Assembly: GCA_003568945.1 (NCBI GenBank)
Contig: BDIP01000260.1
Location: 1 to 21,398, forward strand
DNA: 21,398 bases
Source of the DNA: Kipferlia bialata
Lineage: Eukaryota > Fornicata
Direction: 5' to 3'
Part shown: piece after piece, positions 18,624 through 21,398 of the stretch
How positions within the stretch are numbered: position 1 is the stretch's first letter
Layout of the letters: each line of letters opens with the position of its first letter
Program-made: the position numbers and the translations under genes
Notes under the pieces: generated by a model
What the model saw: only the letters and a program-made list of their open reading frames with translations
Told to the model about the DNA's origin: nothing
Databases searched by the model: none

Positions 18624-19046
18624 TTATATATATATATACTTAAACGTATATATATGGAGAGAGAGATAGTACAACTATACAGAGACACATGTCCGTACTT
18701 GTGTCTGACTGGCTGGTCCCCACTGAGACTGACAGACCTCTCGAGGGCCCACAGACCCTGGGGGGTTAGAGAGCATATAGACTATAGTGTAATCAATACG
18801 AAGTATATACACAATACATGTAAAAATGGTAGAGAATACAGTACCTGAGACTCCGGCTGGTCTGACACCATGACTGATGATATAATAATGAGTACTTATA
18901 TATATACCCTATTTGAGTATATATAGTATATACTACATATACATACTATATATATACAATATCATACCTGAGACTCTGGCTGGTCTGACACCATGGCCAC
19001 AGTGGACTGGAGGGACGTGCCTAGGGTGAGAGAGAGATGGATATAT

Positions 19047-19079
<33 letters not shown>

Positions 19080-20654
19080 AAGAGAGAGAGAGAGAGGGAG
19101 AGAGAGACCATGGCCACTGTGGACTGGAGGGAGGTGCTTAGAGTAAGGTATATATATATATATATATATACAAAGAGAGAGAGAGAGAGAGACAGGCCTG
19201 GGGTGAGATATGTAGTGGTCGAAAGAGATACATGAGAGAGAGGACATGTATACATACACATGTACCTAGCAGGTCTGCACTTGTGGCTGGACTGGCAGCC
19301 ATCCTCTCCCTCTCCCTCTCTCTCTCTGCCTCCTCATCCCTGCTGGGGGTGAGAGCGGAATACAATACCCATCACAAGTACATACATATACATATACATA
19401 TATATATATATATACATACATAATCCACTCACTCTCTGCTGGGTGTTGAGGGTGCAGTGAGGGCCAGCGTATACACGTATATACATCTAGATATGTATAT
19501 GATATACATATATGTATATATATATATATATATATATCCACTCACTCTCTGCTGGGTGTTGAGGGTGCGGTGAGGGCCAGGGACTTGCGGTCCATGCTCT
19601 TGCTGGGAGGTGAGACAGTAGCAAATAAGACTATATACAATATCACACATATCTATACAGAGAGACAGATACAGAGATAGCGGTCCATGCTCTTGCTGGT
19701 GGTGAGATACAAGTACAATACAAGATATACTAGTGCATTTAAGGAGAGAGAGAGAGATATCAATGTTATACTGGAGATGATAATTGTATGATTACTCTGT
19801 TACGTAATGTGTACAAATAGAGTGCATAGGTGGTGACCTGCCTCTTGACGCAATACAATTGAATGAGAGAGAATACATATATGTATACACATACACATGT
19901 GTACCTGCGAGACTTGGCCACTCTGCCACTGTATACAATATATATATACATTGTATACATTATATATAAATATATGCATATCTATATCTATATATATACA
20001 TACATATACATACAATACCTGCGAGACTTGGCCACTCTGCCACTGTACGACCTCTCCCTCTCCCTCTGTGTGTGGGTGGGACTAGAGGGGGGTCTGTCGG
20101 AGTCCCTAGGGGTCAGGGATACTATACACACACACATAAATATGTATATATACATTACATATATAAGACATAACGGGGTTGAAGGGGGGTCTGTCGGTGT
20201 CCCTGGTGGTGAGATGTATATGTGGGATACATCATATATATACACTGTCAGTCCCTAGCGGCGAGGGAACCTCATGAAGTACATAGATATAAAGATATAT
20301 ATACATACACCCATACATATAAACACAATAAAGAAATCAGAGGAGGGGGGTCTGTCGGAGTCCCTGGTGGTGAAGGATACATAATGATGACACAAAAGTC
20401 CGAAAGGATGTATGAAGCAAGTGTTATACATATATATACATTTATACATAATGCCTCTTACCTGTCCATCACGAGGGGAGTAGTGTCGTTGACTGTCTGT
20501 GTGCCAGATATCAGGGGCATGGTGCTCATACCACTCTCTACCTCTCTCTCTCTCTCCCTCTCCCTCTCTCCCACACTCAGGATGTTGATGGAGGTGGGGG
20601 TGGAGTGGGTGCTGGCTGTGAGACAAATGTACACACATATATATACTATATACC

Positions 20655-20686
<32 letters not shown>

Positions 20687-21335
20687 CCATTACTATATAC
20701 TCAGGATGTTGATGGAGGTGGGGGTGGAGTGGGTGCTGGTATTAGAAATTCATACACACATATATGAATACCATATATGAATACCATATACCATATATAT
20801 ATAGATATATATATTACAATATATCACTATATACTCAGGATGTTGATGGATGTGGGGGTGGAGTGGGTGCTGGGGGTAAGGGGATGTATACATGTATATA
20901 TACATAGATATATACTATATATACCACCCCATACCTTGTAGATGATGCACTGCGACGGGATGCACGCTGACTGCGCACACTCTTCTGGGACTGGTGGTAA
21001 GTGTATAAATGTACAATACTTATATACTATATATACATTTATGATGAAGAAAACGCAATAATAGAAGAGTCACTCCATATATATCGAGTGAATGCAAAAT
21101 TACGTATATGTATTTAATAATAATACCTTGTGGGCCACTGTGACCCGCTCTGCCTCTCTCTCCCTGTCCCTCTCTCTGAGCCTCTCGGCATCACGCTCAG
21201 CAGCCTGAGGTGAGATATAGACGGATAAGACACCAATGTGAACATATATATGTATATATGGATGAATATACTATACTGCTTACTCACCTGCAGGTCCCCT
21301 GTGAGCACTCTCTCCCTCTGCTGCAGGGCAGATAT
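17361..21335 (-). CDS. Gene 4: Arg/Glu-rich charged protein, last 13 exons, 5' end not in window
   Basis: Exons: 21288-21335, 21127-21204, 20935-20990, 20462-20611, 20019-20105, 19546-19602, 19266-19342, 18968-19020, 18699-18757, 18251-18321, 17785-17909, 17488-17565, 17361-17408 (TGA). All junctions are in phase, giving 328 residues. The first exons look helical and coiled-coil-like (ISALQQRERVLTGDLQ, RDAERLRERDREREAER). The remainder is disordered in character, rich in Ser, Pro, Arg and Glu, with RERERE blocks in exons 2, 4, 5, 7 and 11 encoded by purine GA runs. Near the end lie a basic KRRR patch, which could be a nuclear signal, a Q4 run, and an acidic hydrophobic terminus (DLFDDDIFAFSP). 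No family recognised. A cytoskeletal or nuclear scaffold tail would fit the composition but is speculation. Splicing is supported by donor/acceptor consensus and by phase at 12 successive junctions. Confidence 0.78.
17615..17652 (-). repeat. Acceptor-side copy of gene 4 exon 12
   Basis: CAG acceptor plus GGTGTCAA...CCCCTACCTGTCCGG repeats the exon 12 start, with a short internal insertion. It lies upstream of the true exon 17488-17565. Confidence 0.8.
17713..17731 (-). repeat. Decayed donor-side copy of gene 4 exon 11
   Basis: ACGCAGGGTCTGAG matches the exon 11 end, but the donor has become GCACGA. Confidence 0.5.
17981..18188 (-). repeat. Three acceptor-side copies of gene 4 exon 11
   Basis: Branch/acceptor plus about 19 exon bases (GRPRRSS codons) are repeated at 17981-18010, 18069-18100 and 18158-18188, a period near 88 bases. 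The true exon start is at 17909. All four keep a CTAAC- or TTAC-type branch next to AG. One difference is a synonymous AGA/CGA change; the farthest copy is most diverged. Confidence 0.9.
18437..18466 (-). repeat. Acceptor-side copy of gene 4 exon 10
   Basis: CTAACCCTAG acceptor plus the SKARGS codons repeats the start of exon 10 (PKARGR, 18251-18321). Confidence 0.8.
18549..18590 (-). repeat. Donor-side copy of gene 4 exon 9
   Basis: The last eleven to twelve codons of exon 9 (SLSGDQPVRH) and the GTACGGA donor are repeated without a mismatch, and an AG has appeared just upstream of the copy. Confidence 0.88.
18842..18873 (-). repeat. Donor-side copy of gene 4 exon 8
   Basis: MVSDQPESQ and donor are repeated with one silent change (CCA to CCG), preceded by a new AG. 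Confidence 0.85.
19107..19147 (-). repeat. Acceptor-side copy of gene 4 exon 8
   Basis: The TSLQSTVAMV codons are repeated upstream of the true exon (18968-19020), with two silent third-position differences and an AG acceptor. Confidence 0.85.
19424..19468 (-). repeat. Donor-side copy of gene 4 exon 6
   Basis: LALTAPSTPSR plus the GTGAGTGG donor is repeated with one silent change (ACC to ACT). Confidence 0.88.
19681..19706 (-). repeat. Acceptor-side copy of gene 4 exon 6
   Basis: CACCAG acceptor followed by the KSMDR codons repeats the start of exon 6 (19546-19602) without change over 16 bases. Confidence 0.8.
19902..19935 (-). repeat. Donor-side copy of gene 4 exon 5
   Basis: The YSGRVAKSR codons and GTA donor are repeated with no mismatch over about 29 bases, 115 bases downstream of the original. 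Confidence 0.88.
20184..20372 (-). repeat. Two or three acceptor-side copies of gene 4 exon 5
   Basis: Copies of the acceptor and DSDRPP codons lie at 20184-20212 and 20344-20372, with a remnant near 20248-20262. The true exon start is at 20105. Confidence 0.85.
20700..20872 (-). repeat. Two acceptor-side copies of gene 4 exon 4
   Basis: 20700-20738 and 20837-20872 repeat the first 35 exon bases (THSTPTSINIL codons), then break into GTATATAG just where the true exon reads GTGTGGG. Both have a donor-like GTATAT, so each could be a 35-base mini-exon, but inclusion would put a TGA in frame. The true exon is 20462-20611. Confidence 0.9.
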
Positions 21336-21398
21336 CTGAGGGATGGGAGGGTATGTATGTGTATGTATATATATGTGTGTGTATGTATTACTATATAA

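Noticed and set aside
20700-20872. Copies of gene 4 exon 4 as included 35-base mini-exons
   Set aside because: 35 is not a multiple of three, and including one or both gives a TGA at the copy junction. Direct splicing to 20611 keeps frame.
365-20872. Introner-type mobile introns or recursive splice sites
   Set aside because: Introns are not similar to one another beyond simple sequence, and most copied acceptors are not followed by a GT, so neither model fits the whole pattern.

Overview
Origin. This looks like nuclear DNA from an intron-rich unicellular eukaryote. Four protein-coding genes lie head to tail, all on the minus strand, with only about 345-370 bases between them. Exons are short (37-150 bases, plus a few long ones), GC-balanced and in phase across nearly every junction. 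Introns are AT-rich and full of TA, CT/GA and other simple repeats. Introns start with GTATGT, GTATAT or GTGAGT. Many end in a compact signal of the form CTNAC-CC-NNAG, in which the branch-point-like CTAAC sits a few bases from the AG. A fused branch/acceptor of this kind is known from metamonads (Trichomonas, Giardia and relatives). TAG and TGA are used as stops, which argues against the recoded hexamitids. My inference, not a proof, is a free-living fornicate metamonad of the Kipferlia type.

Layout, left to right. 1-477: the tail of an intron or intergenic DNA with a TTTTCCAC cluster and a 53-bp direct repeat. 478-5375: gene 1, an arrestin-fold (alpha-arrestin-like) protein, 13 exons, continuing past the left edge. 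5376-5720: spacer containing a second copy of the gene 1 start. 5721-9695: gene 2, a C2HC zinc-finger plus coiled-coil protein, 13 exons, with one tandemly duplicated exon and two frame disturbances. 9696-10065: spacer. 10066-17010: gene 3, a large helical-solenoid-like protein of about 1,132 residues, 18 exons. 17011-17360: spacer. 17361-21335: gene 4, a charged Arg/Glu-rich protein, last 13 exons, continuing past the right edge.

Main observation. Real exons, above all in genes 1 and 4, are surrounded by partial copies of themselves. Copies of the acceptor plus the first 20-45 exon bases lie upstream of the exon. Copies of the last 20-55 exon bases plus the donor lie downstream. I count over 40. 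One arrestin exon has six acceptor-side copies and one donor-side copy. The full-length exons alone give one continuous frame, so the copies look dispensable. Yet in gene 1 the differences between copy and exon fall overwhelmingly at third codon positions, as if the copies had been read as protein. This system of junction duplication is the thing in the window most worth a second look.

The four genes share no obvious pathway. No tRNA, rRNA, CRISPR array, transposon or virus-like element was recognised.
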